Shown here in pieces: positions 24,936 through 33,705 of a DNA stretch of 64,000 nucleotides. The first letter of the stretch is position 1; each line of letters begins with the position of its first letter. The DNA is from an uncultured Oscillospiraceae bacterium (lineage in GTDB: Bacteria; Bacillota; Clostridia; Oscillospirales; Ruminococcaceae): the NCBI GenBank assembly GCA_910587135.1, contig CAJULF010000007.1:1-64000 (forward strand). Reading direction: 5' to 3'. Both the position numbers and the translations under genes were made by a program. The notes beneath the pieces were generated by a model. The model had not been told where the DNA came from, made no database searches, and worked only from the letters and a program-made list of their open reading frames with translations.

Positions 24936-25958
24936 ATGAAAAAAACTTTTAAAAGAACAATGGGAATGGCAATGGCGGCAGTTATGTCCGTTACAATGGC
25001 AGGAGTTATGCCAGCGGCGGCGGAAGAGATTGCCGAAAACGTTATAACTTTCAACGATGTGTTGGAAACGTTGTCCTATCATCTTACTGCTTACTATGGT
25101 GTTACTGGAGATGATTATTACATTGGTTCTGAAATTCCGAGCTATTTGGTCATTGATGGAGAGGTTGAATTTTTCAACGGAACATTATACTACCCCGTAT
25201 ATTGCGAAGATGAAGCTGTTGGCGTTTTTTATGTGTACTTTGACGATGATGGCGGCGCAACATTTTCCTATACGGATATGCTTGCAGAGCAGTTAGAAGA
25301 ACTTGCTCCGACAGATAATTACTGCTTGTTCCTTGATGAGGAAAACGAGTATATTGTTTCGGAAACTAAAACATATAGCCTTTTGGACAATGATATACTG
25401 TTTACTTCCACAAACGCTGAAAAAATACTTGTTCCAAGTGCTGTAAATATGACGCGAGCAGCAAGTTCTAAGTCCTTGAGTGTTCCTGTTTGGAATCAGA
25501 CACAAAACGGAACTTATTACGGACTTTGCTGGGCAGGTTCTATGTGGTCTATCGGAAAGTATCTGACTGGAATTTCGTCATACACACCTTTTACAATCGC
25601 AGACGAAATGGGTATAGGTTATTGGGAAGGCGCAAATAGCTCTGCTGTAATAACTGGTTTCAGCGATTTGTACGATTTAAGTGCAAAAAGAACAAGTAAA
25701 CCTACCAATGCTCGAATAATGACATATATCAATAATGGCACGCCGATTTATATGAGTATGGATGGTGACGTTGACAATAAGGGACATGCGATGGTTTTGA
25801 GAGGGTATACTGATACGGATACCGAAAATACCTTCGTTATTATAACCATGGATCCTTATGGAGGAACTACCAGAACTATGTCCAGCAAAACCTCAACATA
25901 TACTATCAAATATTCTAATGTAACGTATACATGGAATAGTGCAATTGTTCCACAGTAA
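24936..25958 (+). CDS. Secreted papain-like cysteine protease, type 2
   Basis: 340 aa. Signal peptide identical to the type 1 protease, a 145-residue acidic pro-region, then VPVWNQTQNGTYYGLCWAGS with Cys198. His284 is in KGHAMVLRGY and Asp306 in ITMDPYGG, so the papain-like triad is complete. A Gln (188 or 190) upstream of the Cys could form the oxyanion hole. The mature domain is not closely similar to type 1 outside the motifs, despite the shared leader and signal. It closely resembles staphopain/C47-like arrangements. Substrate unknown. Confidence 0.78.
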   Translation: MKKTFKRTMGMAMAAVMSVTMAGVMPAAAEEIAENVITFNDVLETLSYHLTAYYGVTGDDYYIGSEIPSYLVIDGEVEFFNGTLYYPVYCEDEAVGVFYVYFDDDGGATFSYTDMLAEQLEELAPTDNYCLFLDEENEYIVSETKTYSLLDNDILFTSTNAEKILVPSAVNMTRAASSKSLSVPVWNQTQNGTYYGLCWAGSMWSIGKYLTGISSYTPFTIADEMGIGYWEGANSSAVITGFSDLYDLSAKRTSKPTNARIMTYINNGTPIYMSMDGDVDNKGHAMVLRGYTDTDTENTFVIITMDPYGGTTRTMSSKTSTYTIKYSNVTYTWNSAIVPQ

Positions 25959-25993
25959 TATTAAACTATCATGTCTATTACAATTAGACCACA

Positions 25994-26040
25994 GTTCACA
26001 TAAACGGTAGGAACGGCTTATCGTTTATGTGAACAAAATT
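25994..26040 (+). terminator. Long hairpin after protease 2
   Basis: A 13-bp perfect stem, GTTCACATAAACG (25994-26006) with CGTTTATGTGAAC (26022-26034), then AAAATTTT. The stem is placed as a terminator between protease 2 and the next secreted gene; the T-run is short. Confidence 0.65.
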
Positions 26041-26058
26041 TTACATGGAGGTACCCAA

Positions 26059-26847
26059 ATGAAAAAAATCACAAGCATTCTTTTAGCGATCGTCACAGCC
26101 GCATGCACGGCGGTAAGCGCTTCGGCGGCGGGCATAAGCACGAGAACAACTCTTGGCAGGCTCAAAAGCGTAACGACCGATAACGAGGTATCGGTGCTTA
26201 GCAAAAGTGTTTCTATATCCAAAACCCTTGACATCGCGAACGGTGAACTTCTGGCAATTCCGAGCGGCAAGACCCTGTTTTTGAAAAGCGGAGCGAATAT
26301 CGACGGCGACATTTATGTTGAAAATGGCGGAAAGATAATCTTCAGCGACGGGGAGGTAACGATAAACGGTTCGCTTGTTTCCGACGGAACAGTCACGATA
26401 AAGTCCGCTGCAAGTGCTTTGGTATATGGGAATATTTATGTATCGTCTCAGGGAACGCTGTCAATAGGCTCCGACGAAAAAGTTGCCGTGAGTGAAAGCG
26501 GCAAAATAGTTTGCATGGGAAAAACGAACAGCAAACTTCTCGACATTGCAACAAAACCTATAGCGGCTGTGCTTAAAAGCACTGATATTGCCGGCAGGGC
26601 AATCAAAACAGAAGCTATGACGGATAATTTTGAAAGCGTCATTCCCGATCCCAACAAATATTACGCCGAGAGCGAAACCCCAACAGGAGGGGTAACCTCA
26701 ACGCTGTATATGTTTTTTGACAATGGTGTATGCATCAGCGCGGGTAAAATCGGCAGCCAAGCAAACAGTGAAAATTATTCATCGATTTGCGGTGTCAGTG
26801 TGAGAAATGCCAAAATAGCGATAAATGCTCTCTTTGATACTGTGTGA
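26059..26847 (+). CDS. Secreted beta-helix-like (bactofilin-like) protein
   Basis: 262 aa with a Sec signal peptide (about residues 1-24, ending SASAA). Residues 50-150 show repeated short strands such as GKTLFLKSGANIDGDIYVEN, GSLVSDGTVTIKS and GNIYVSSQGTLSIGSD. This right-handed beta-solenoid pattern is seen in bactofilins and adhesive surface proteins. The C-terminal 80 residues differ and may form a separate domain. The function is unknown; it is probably a cell-surface or matrix component. GGAGGT precedes the ATG at 26059. Confidence 0.65.
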   Translation: MKKITSILLAIVTAACTAVSASAAGISTRTTLGRLKSVTTDNEVSVLSKSVSISKTLDIANGELLAIPSGKTLFLKSGANIDGDIYVENGGKIIFSDGEVTINGSLVSDGTVTIKSAASALVYGNIYVSSQGTLSIGSDEKVAVSESGKIVCMGKTNSKLLDIATKPIAAVLKSTDIAGRAIKTEAMTDNFESVIPDPNKYYAESETPTGGVTSTLYMFFDNGVCISAGKIGSQANSENYSSICGVSVRNAKIAINALFDTV

Positions 26848-26942
26848 GACCATGTAATCAGCGTATCACAGCAAATTAAACGGTAATTTTTTATATTATT
26901 TGCGGTTAATTTCATGTTCATATGTAGTTGTGGTTTTATGAC

Positions 26943-26977
26943 GACACCGCTCACGACGCGAGCGGTGTCATTTTATC
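26943..26977 (+). terminator. Terminator before lipoprotein 26992
   Basis: ACACCGCTC / GAGCGGTGT 9-bp stem followed by CATTTTAT. It ends the upstream transcript; the AAGGAG of the next gene follows within 6 bases. Confidence 0.7.
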
Positions 26978-26991
26978 AGTAAGGAGAAAAT

Positions 26992-27876
26992 ATGAAACGA
27001 ACAAATTTTTTCAGTATACTTTTAGCTGCTCTTCTGTTCACAAGCTGTGCCAACCGCAGCGAAGTCGGCAGCGTCCCATCAACCGATATATCGGAGAACG
27101 CTGCGCGTATGTGGACGGATAGCCAAAGTGCGCGTAAAACGGAAATCATACCCTATAACGAGGATTTTGCCAAGGAGATTTCGGAAAAGGCGACAGAATT
27201 TTATATGCCTTTAATGAAGGAGTGTGAGGAGCATGGGCAGAACCCTGAGGGTGCGCCTCAAATGGATATTAAAATAGGCGGAAGAGATAATCACCTTTAT
27301 ACGGGAAAACTCGAAACCTATCCCCGCGCCGACGGAAATTTTTTTGTTGTAAAACCCTACGGTCATGTGCAGGGTGATATAGGCTATTTTGAGATATATT
27401 TTTTTGACAATAACAGCCGCGCAATGATAGGCGTTTGCCCTTATGTTTCCTATACTTCTCTGTGTTGCGACGGCGAATATTTTTACTATATTTTTAAGGA
27501 TAAGCTGTGCCGCATATCGGAAGACGGTGCGGTTGACGAGATCGTTGATTTTGAGGTATATAACCCCGAGGACACCGACGACGAGATATATCCGTCCGTC
27601 ATGGATATAGAGGCGGAGATGGATGGCGATACGCTGAAGGTCACCGCGGGATTTTACTGCGGCTCGGATACCGCTTCATATTATAAAACAAATACCTATA
27701 TTATAAATGTAACGGATTTAAGTGTTGAGCCGCAAATCGGAGATTTATATGTAACGGAGAAGCAGCCAACAGGCACTGCTGTTTCCGCGGACAGTCTGCC
27801 CGAAATCGTTATATCAAATAAAGCAGATAATTCGGAACAAAATTTCAGTCAGAACAACGGACATACTTTTAATTAA
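26992..27876 (+). CDS. Lipoprotein of unknown function
   Basis: Signal peptide with lipobox LLFTSC (Cys18). The mature 275 residues hold a helical segment (EDFAKEISEKATEFYMPLMKE, in part) and a beta-rich domain with repeated YFYYIF, GDIGYFEIYFF and CDGEYFYY elements that may form a propeller-like sheet. No catalytic motif is recognised. It ends the envelope island and faces the convergent AI-2E permease gene. Confidence 0.7.
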   Translation: MKRTNFFSILLAALLFTSCANRSEVGSVPSTDISENAARMWTDSQSARKTEIIPYNEDFAKEISEKATEFYMPLMKECEEHGQNPEGAPQMDIKIGGRDNHLYTGKLETYPRADGNFFVVKPYGHVQGDIGYFEIYFFDNNSRAMIGVCPYVSYTSLCCDGEYFYYIFKDKLCRISEDGAVDEIVDFEVYNPEDTDDEIYPSVMDIEAEMDGDTLKVTAGFYCGSDTASYYKTNTYIINVTDLSVEPQIGDLYVTEKQPTGTAVSADSLPEIVISNKADNSEQNFSQNNGHTFN

Positions 27877-27923
27877 GCCATCACAGGTCAGTTGAAGATT
27901 GATGAATATATTCATATTTAATA

Positions 27924-27955
27924 CGACCCTCCGAGCCATAGAGCCCGGAGGGTTG
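27924..27955. terminator. Bidirectional hairpin between convergent genes
   Basis: ACCCTCCG / CGGAGGGT stem in the 80-base gap between the converging lipoprotein and permease genes. T-runs are weak on both sides, so the terminator reading is moderate. Confidence 0.55.
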
Positions 27956-27957
27956 AT

Positions 27958-29307
27958 TTATGTCTTTTTTTCGATTTTCGGATCGATGTGCTCCGCCGTA
28001 AAATTCTCGACGGGAATAACATAATCGTCCGTATCCTCGGGCAGTTCTTTTTTCTTAAGCTTGCCCGTAACAAATTCCGCGAACAGCAGATAGAACACAG
28101 CGAATACGGGAGAACCCAAAATCATTCCCGGTATCCCGAACATTCCCCCGCCGACGATAATGGAGATAAGCACCCATATAGCAGGCAGTCCCATAGTTTC
28201 GCCGAACAGAAGCGGCTTGATAAGGTTGCCGTCGATCTGCTGAAGAACAACTACGAAAATCGCAAACCAAAGCACCTTTATCGGGTCGACAAGCAGAATA
28301 AGGAAGCCGCTTGGAATAGCTCCGATAAACGGACCGAAGAAGGGAATCAGATTGGTCACGCCGCACACTACCGCGATAAGCGTAGCGTAGGGCATACCCA
28401 TGATAACGCATCCAACCTCCATTGCGGCAAATATTATAAAGGAATCCACAAGGCTGGAGCCGATGAATTTGGTGAATATCTTGTTGCTCCGCGAAAAGGT
28501 GCTGAAAATACGCTTGCAGCGGTCAAACTTGAAAAGAGCAAAGAAAATTTTCTTAACCTGCGCCAGCAGCCGTTCCTTGCTTAACAGGAAATAGATAGCG
28601 ATAACCAGACCGATTACAAAATTCTTTGTGCCTGTGAAAACCGCCGAAACCACGTTGAAAATCCCGCCGGTAACGCCGCCTACTATACCGGAGGCATAAG
28701 GCGTGACATATGCGGTAAGATTTTTCATAATGTCGTTCAGGTCGTCGAATTCATCTGAAATGAACGTCGCTATCTCAGGATTGTTTTCAAATATTGCCTT
28801 TAATTTGTTTTCCAGCTCGCTGAAGTAGTCGGGAAGACGGTCCACCAGATCAAGAACACTCTCGGAAACGCTGGGGACTACCGCCACAACTATACCCACC
28901 ATAACCGCCAGTACAATAATGTAGGCAATAATTATGGAAAGCGCTCTTGCCAGTGTCTTGCGCCCCTTAGCCTTTTTTTCGGGAGATTTCTGCCGCTTTT
29001 TAAGCTGCTCCGTGATTATGTTGGGACTTGAAACTCTCGAAAGCCGCTTGTCCACCAGATTTTCTTTGGGCGGAACAGTTTTAAGCTTTTTAAACACCTT
29101 GTTCTCAAAAAGCATAACCAACGGGTTTAGTATATAGGCTATAACTATACCCACAACTATTGGCGCGATAACCGACCACACTTTGGAAAATACGTCGGCG
29201 AATGATTTAAACTTAAATACGAACACCACAAACAACACCGCTATCGCAATAACTACGATGCAGTATGCCGCAATGGTGGTATACTTTTTATTCCATTCAA
29301 TTTTCAA
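27958..29307 (-). CDS. AI-2E family transporter (PerM/YtvI-like)
   Basis: 449-aa polytopic membrane protein of the AI-2E family (PF01594). Two N-terminal helices enclose VIAPIVVGIVIAYILNPLV, then a long cytoplasmic insertion (about 70-125). Several helices follow, with the family signature LIPFFGPFIGAIPSGFL and LQQIDGNLIKPLLFGETMGL. Substrates are mostly unknown; some members export quorum signals or act as Na+/H+ antiporters. It starts at TTG (29307) behind a G-rich site and has its own promoter (29339-29367). Confidence 0.88.
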   Translation of the reverse strand: MKIEWNKKYTTIAAYCIVVIAIAVLFVVFVFKFKSFADVFSKVWSVIAPIVVGIVIAYILNPLVMLFENKVFKKLKTVPPKENLVDKRLSRVSSPNIITEQLKKRQKSPEKKAKGRKTLARALSIIIAYIIVLAVMVGIVVAVVPSVSESVLDLVDRLPDYFSELENKLKAIFENNPEIATFISDEFDDLNDIMKNLTAYVTPYASGIVGGVTGGIFNVVSAVFTGTKNFVIGLVIAIYFLLSKERLLAQVKKIFFALFKFDRCKRIFSTFSRSNKIFTKFIGSSLVDSFIIFAAMEVGCVIMGMPYATLIAVVCGVTNLIPFFGPFIGAIPSGFLILLVDPIKVLWFAIFVVVLQQIDGNLIKPLLFGETMGLPAIWVLISIIVGGGMFGIPGMILGSPVFAVFYLLFAEFVTGKLKKKELPEDTDDYVIPVENFTAEHIDPKIEKKT

Positions 29308-29338
29308 ATCCGATTCCCCCCAATTATCATTATTGTAT

Positions 29339-29367
29339 AGTTTACCATATTATGCCTTTCTTGTCAA
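29339..29367 (-). promoter_or_regulatory. Promoter of AI-2E family gene
   Basis: Minus strand TTGACA (29367-29362), 17-base spacer, TAAACT (29344-29339). Located 32 bases before the TTG start. Confidence 0.7.
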
Positions 29368-29470
29368 GGATTTTTCGGTAAAAATTGAGTAAAGCTTTTT
29401 ATGCCGGAACCTCTACCATACATTGAACTGCTTCGCGGGACAGGCGTTGAGCGGTCATTGGCATGGATAT

Positions 29471-30745
29471 TCAGTCATTCAGCGCCCGCTTGCCTATATC
29501 ATTACGGTAATGGGCTTTTTCAAAAGAGATGGTATCCACCGCCGCATAAGCCTTGCTTAACGCGGAGCGCAGATCGTTCCCTATGGCGGTAACTCCGAGA
29601 ACCCGTCCGCCTGAGGTAAGGAATTTCCCGTCCTCTATCTTAGTACCGGCGTGATAAATATACGCCTTATCGGATTGTCCGTTTTCGTCCAGACCGCTGA
29701 TGACCTTTCCCGTTTCGTATTTTTCGGGATAACCTCCGCTTGCCATAACAACGCAGGCACAGGACTTATCGCTCCATTTTATATCCAGTCCGTCCAGACG
29801 CTCTTCCCATATCGCGTCCATAATATCCACGATATCCGTTTCCAGCAGCGGCAGCACGACCTGAGTCTCGGGATCTCCGAAGCGGCAGTTATATTCGATG
29901 ACTTTTGCGCCGTTGGGAGTAAGCATAAGCCCAAAATACAGACAGCCCTTAAAAGGTCTGCCCTCCGCCTGCATGGCGGCAATGGTGGGCTTGAATATCT
30001 TCTCCTCGCACTCTTTCTTAAAATCCTCGGTATATCTGGGGTTGGGAGCTATCGTTCCCATGCCGCCCGTGTTAAGACCCTCGTCGTTGTCATAGGCGCG
30101 CTTGTGATCCATAGAGGATATCATGGGTTTTACGGTTTTTCCGTCGGTAAAGGCGAGCACCGTGACTTCCGGACCCGTCATAAATTCCTCCACAACTATC
30201 TCGCTGCCCGATTTGCCGAACTTCCCGTCCAGCAGCATAGACCTTACCGCCGCCTCAGCCTCGGAAAAATCCTTTGCGATGATAACGCCCTTGCCAAGCG
30301 CCAGTCCATCGCACTTGATGACCGCGGGATAGCTGTTGCGCTCCTTGATATAAGCGACAGCCTTGTCCGCGTCGGTAAAGGTCTCATAGGCAGCTGTGGG
30401 GATATCGTATTTTTTCATCAGCGCCTTTGAGAACACCTTGCTGCCCTCAAGAACAGCCGCATTCGCTTTCGGCCCGAAGGTTCTGAAGCCCGCTTCGTTA
30501 AGCCTATCCACCATGCCCAGCACCAGCGGGTCATCCGGAGCGACAAATACATAGTCGGGCTTGAGCTTTTTTGCAAGCTCAACCATGCCGTCAATATCCG
30601 TCGCCTTAACGGGGAAGCATTCCGCAAGCTTAGAGATACCTCCGTTTCCGGGAGCGGCATAAATTCCGTCAACCCTCGGCGATTTTGAAAGCGCCGTAAT
30701 TATAGCGTGCTCACGGCCTCCGCCGCCTACAACCAAAATATTCAT
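29471..30745 (-). CDS. purD: Phosphoribosylamine-glycine ligase
   Basis: GAR synthetase, the second step of purine synthesis: ATP-dependent joining of glycine to phosphoribosylamine. N-terminal GGGGREHAI (residues 7-15) and PDDPLVLGMVD, the ATP-grasp region EEFMTGPEVTVLAF and the signature NCRFGDPETQVVLP are all present. At 424 aa it has the standard length. No other pur gene is adjacent, which is unusual since purD usually ends the pur operon. A promoter overlaps the end of the upstream gene. Confidence 0.96.
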   Translation of the reverse strand: MNILVVGGGGREHAIITALSKSPRVDGIYAAPGNGGISKLAECFPVKATDIDGMVELAKKLKPDYVFVAPDDPLVLGMVDRLNEAGFRTFGPKANAAVLEGSKVFSKALMKKYDIPTAAYETFTDADKAVAYIKERNSYPAVIKCDGLALGKGVIIAKDFSEAEAAVRSMLLDGKFGKSGSEIVVEEFMTGPEVTVLAFTDGKTVKPMISSMDHKRAYDNDEGLNTGGMGTIAPNPRYTEDFKKECEEKIFKPTIAAMQAEGRPFKGCLYFGLMLTPNGAKVIEYNCRFGDPETQVVLPLLETDIVDIMDAIWEERLDGLDIKWSDKSCACVVMASGGYPEKYETGKVISGLDENGQSDKAYIYHAGTKIEDGKFLTSGGRVLGVTAIGNDLRSALSKAYAAVDTISFEKAHYRNDIGKRALND

Positions 30746-30812
30746 TTTAATAATCCTGCTCCAACGGGAGCGTTCTCCTTTCGTTTGTCGTTAAGGTAAA
30801 TCTTACTTTTTT

Positions 30813-30841
30813 ATTATACCTTATATTGAGGGATTTTGCAA
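30813..30841 (-). promoter_or_regulatory. purD promoter
   Basis: Minus strand TTGCAA (30841-30836), 17 bases, TATAAT (30818-30813). The -35 lies within the last codons of the upstream membrane-protein gene. No PurR box or purine riboswitch was recognised in the 70-base leader. Confidence 0.6.
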
Positions 30842-31360
30842 CTGTATTTTATTGATCTCCCATATTTTTATATTTTTTTCGATCTCGGCAAAAACAGTGC
30901 CTTCAAACGTTATGTGGCTTGGGCATATGACGCGGTAGGACTTGGTTTTGATGCCCGAGCTTACGGTAACGGTAATTCCGCGCCGAATACCGAAGAATTT
31001 CCGCTCCTCGCTTATGACCGCGTTTATCTCGGAGTAGTAAAAAACATCAGCATACTTTTTTCCGCGCATAACCGTGAATCTGTCTTTAGAGGTCTGAAAG
31101 GTGAGCTTTTTCCCCCTGAAGAAAATTACAAAGGCGGCGAGCGAAGCGAACCCGGCGGCGCCGGAAAAGGCAAAAACAACAATGGGAACATACCATGTGC
31201 CACCGCCGCCGAAACGCCTTGTAAATGCCATGATAAAGGTCACCGCCACAAGCGCGATGGTTATAAGCAGCTCCGTCCTGTCATCGAAAAAAGCGGTGCG
31301 GTATGTGTTGGTGCGCGGAATAATTTCATCGTCGCCGATGATTTTATGTTCAATATTCAT
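30821..31360 (-). CDS. Two-TM PH-like membrane protein, array member 4
   Basis: About 179 aa. Two hydrophobic helices (about 28-48 and 57-83) precede a beta-rich domain with the array pattern FTVMRGKKYADVFYYSEINA, then RRGITVTVSSG and KSYRVIC. That pattern is shared by the three genes upstream. I start it at the second ATG (31360) for spacing to AAGGAG. It overlaps the previous gene's end. The resemblance is to bacterial PH (bPH) membrane proteins; the function is unknown. Confidence 0.65.
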   Translation of the reverse strand: MNIEHKIIGDDEIIPRTNTYRTAFFDDRTELLITIALVAVTFIMAFTRRFGGGGTWYVPIVVFAFSGAAGFASLAAFVIFFRGKKLTFQTSKDRFTVMRGKKYADVFYYSEINAVISEERKFFGIRRGITVTVSSGIKTKSYRVICPSHITFEGTVFAEIEKNIKIWEINKIQLQNPSI

Positions 31361-32204
31361 CGGGGTCATAGCTCCTTTTCATGAATCTTTCGGGATCGGG
31401 ACTTTGGTTCTCCGGGGCGTTGGTAAGCCGCGCGTTGCGCATAAGGTAGTAAAACGGCGTGTTGGTGGCGTCAGTAAAAATGCGGTTATCCCCGAAAATA
31501 AAACGGTACGTGTCCGAAACGTATCGGGTCTCAATGGTAACGATATACCCGCGTTTTTTTCCTAACAGCCTGAACTCCTCGAATTTAATGTCGGTGATAT
31601 CCGCGTAGTAGTAGCGGCGCACCTTTTGGCGGCGGCTTATCACAAACGCATCCTGTTCCGCGATGAAGCTGTAGTTTTTCCCGTAGCATATCGCGCTGAA
31701 AAGGCAGCTCAGAACTATACCGCCCATGCATACGGCGCTGTAAAGGTTGTCAAACAATTTTACGATGTCGCTTGTCACCGAAAATCCGAATATCCCGAAA
31801 AGCGTCAGTGCGGGTATCGCAGTAGCCAGCAGCCAGACAAATTCCATTTCATAAGCGCAGCGGAAATGACCGCGCCGAATCTGGATATTGCTTCCTTCGC
31901 GGGCGGCGATAAGTTCCGGGTCGGTTACCGTCGCGCCGACGGCGGTGGCGATATTGTTTTGCGCCGCGGGTATCTGCGCGGAACTCACCGCAGGCATTGG
32001 GGAGACGGGGAAGTTTATCTCCCGCACGGGGTTGGGGTTGATGTAGATACCGTCCTCGGGTCTTTTTTCAAGCGATACCTTTTTGCCGCTTCCCGTGATG
32101 CCGAACGTTTCCGAAGCAAGCCGCGAGCGCTCCATAGGAGGTTTGGCGAGAGATACCTTTTTCCCCGGCTTTATCTGCGGGTATATTTCGTTGTCGTTAT
32201 TCAA
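31350..32204 (-). CDS. Two-TM PH-like membrane protein with long N-terminal tail, array member 3
   Basis: About 284 aa. A 130-residue hydrophilic N-terminal tail with repeated KKVSLAKPP / KKVSLEKRP motifs is followed by two membrane helices (about 128-152 and 162-186). The PH-like domain then shows AFVISRRQKVRRYYYADITD, RGYIVTIETRYVSDTYRFIF. I prefer the TTG at 32204 behind GGAGGAG over the ATG at 32222, which sits inside that site. An R-B element lies directly upstream, between this gene and array member 2. Confidence 0.65.
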   Translation of the reverse strand: MNNDNEIYPQIKPGKKVSLAKPPMERSRLASETFGITGSGKKVSLEKRPEDGIYINPNPVREINFPVSPMPAVSSAQIPAAQNNIATAVGATVTDPELIAAREGSNIQIRRGHFRCAYEMEFVWLLATAIPALTLFGIFGFSVTSDIVKLFDNLYSAVCMGGIVLSCLFSAICYGKNYSFIAEQDAFVISRRQKVRRYYYADITDIKFEEFRLLGKKRGYIVTIETRYVSDTYRFIFGDNRIFTDATNTPFYYLMRNARLTNAPENQSPDPERFMKRSYDPDEY

Positions 32205-32231
32205 AGTCGCTCCTCCTGTCATTTTTTATAC

Positions 32232-32410
32232 TAAGGCAACACCGCACAAAGCCCGCGCTTCGCGCTTTATACGCATCTTGCTTGCATATTTTCCGTCATC
32301 TTGCACAAGTTCTCCTTGGCGGGCGTCAGCCCGCCGGCGTCGACCTTGTAAAATCTGACGAAAAATCTGGCGGCGCAATCTGCGCACAAGCTTTGTGCGG
32401 TGTTGCCTTA
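32232..32410. repeat. R-B element (MITE-like), copy 1
   Basis: A 179-bp element with perfect ends TAAGGCAACACCGCACAAAG / CTTTGTGCGGTGTTGCCTTA. The inside carries CGCATCTTGCTTGCATATTTT and a GGCGGGC/GCCCGCC hairpin. It encodes no protein. Copies lie at 45786-45962 and, inverted, 49407-49587. It separates two members of the membrane-protein array. Confidence 0.85.
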
Positions 32411-32516
32411 ATGTTGAGCGGAGTGCAGATAAGATTTGCGGCAAGCTTGCTAATAGCACAAGGAGTGTTGACACAGTGATTGGCGTAATATTGTCGCAAA
32501 GATGTCTACACGTTAA

Positions 32517-33068
32517 TTATAAATCAGTATGGTTGTCGGTTTCTGCCGCGTATCCCTTGCGCTCTTTCAGAATATGAAAAGGAAACTGCTCGGGGCTGCG
32601 CATATTTTTCGCACATCTGTAAACACATTGATATTTGTATTTGCGGTACTTTGCGGTAACGGTCACATACTCGCCTCTGTGGGGAAGCATCTTTCTGTAT
32701 GATACCCCCTCGATATCCACATAGTAAAGCGTATCCGTCAGGATTTTATCCTTCCCCTTTTCCATATAGATACGAATTTCGCTGTTGTCCGCCTCGTACA
32801 GAAACTTTTTTCCGCCGAGGATAACTCTTACAGCGCCCATGCCCACGCAGAAGAACACTGCGCTGTCCATAAACAGAGCCGCGATATACAGAAGCGCCGA
32901 GACCTGCGGCGCTACTATGATATTGTACACGACAGCCCAGAGTACCACGGTTACCGCTGCCGCCGCCGCGACTAACAGCGGCTCGCTTTTGTATCGGCAG
33001 TAGAAGCAGCCTCTTGCCTGAAACCCGAATCGCTCCTCATAGGAGTCTGTAAGTCTTACGGTGCCCAT
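32517..33068 (-). CDS. Two-TM PH-like membrane protein, array member 2
   Basis: 183 aa beginning with the shared opening EERFGFQARGCFYC (EERFGFREQGKFTC in the next gene upstream). Two or three hydrophobic helices (about 31-100) precede the domain IRIYMEKGKDKILTDTLYYVDIEGVSYRK (in part) and EYVTVTAKYRKYKYQCVY. The start overlaps the end of array member 1 by 13 bases, so they are co-translated. Function unknown. Confidence 0.65.
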   Translation of the reverse strand: MGTVRLTDSYEERFGFQARGCFYCRYKSEPLLVAAAAAVTVVLWAVVYNIIVAPQVSALLYIAALFMDSAVFFCVGMGAVRVILGGKKFLYEADNSEIRIYMEKGKDKILTDTLYYVDIEGVSYRKMLPHRGEYVTVTAKYRKYKYQCVYRCAKNMRSPEQFPFHILKERKGYAAETDNHTDL

Positions 33069-33634
33069 CCCTCCGCCCCCTTATCCTCTCCGCGAAGTCC
33101 CGCGCGCTGCTCCAGAATATAAAAAGGCGTTCCCTCCTTTGAGCGGTCCGTCATCATTTTGGTAAACACAAGCCGATATTTGGCGATGCGGTAGGGGGTA
33201 CGTATTTCCACAAGATAACCCATGTGAAACAGTGATTCATAGTAGCTTACCTCCAAAACATCGCGGTAATAAAAGGTGTCCACGATCTCGCGTCTGCCCT
33301 TGGCTTGGGCGCGGTATATCACAAACACCTCGCCGTCCGCCTCATAGTAATAATCCGCACCGTGAAGCAGGATCACCGCTCCCCACGCCGCGAAAAAAGT
33401 CCACGCCGCACCAAGCGTTACCACCGAAAACAGCCGCGCGGTTGAAGCGGAAGGGTCCATCCAGCGCCCGAAAACAGACACCATTGCGGGATTGTCCGTG
33501 ACCAGAAACGTGATTCCCAGCGCCCATAACGCGCTCAGCAATATAAGCATGGGGTTTGATAACCCCGAGGAACAGGTGAATTTCCCCTGCTCCCGAAATC
33601 CGAATCGTTCCTCCTGTGCCGTCATTTTTCCCAT
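33056..33634 (-). CDS. Two-TM PH-like membrane protein, array member 1
   Basis: 192 aa, first gene of the array, with a GGAGGT site. Shared opening EERFGFREQGKFTC, membrane helices at about 28-48 and 68-92, then FVIYRAQAKGRREIVDTFYYRDVLEVSYYE and GYLVEIRTPYRIAKYRLVF, each recalling strands of the neighbouring genes. The four genes look like products of local duplication with strong divergence. Whether they assemble together is untested. Confidence 0.65.
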   Translation of the reverse strand: MGKMTAQEERFGFREQGKFTCSSGLSNPMLILLSALWALGITFLVTDNPAMVSVFGRWMDPSASTARLFSVVTLGAAWTFFAAWGAVILLHGADYYYEADGEVFVIYRAQAKGRREIVDTFYYRDVLEVSYYESLFHMGYLVEIRTPYRIAKYRLVFTKMMTDRSKEGTPFYILEQRAGLRGEDKGAEGWAP

Positions 33635-33705
33635 ATAATTACCTCCAAAATGTAAATCAATACGTTATTGAAAAGCGTTTTATGTGCGCGGTCGGTTGTC
33701 AGCGG

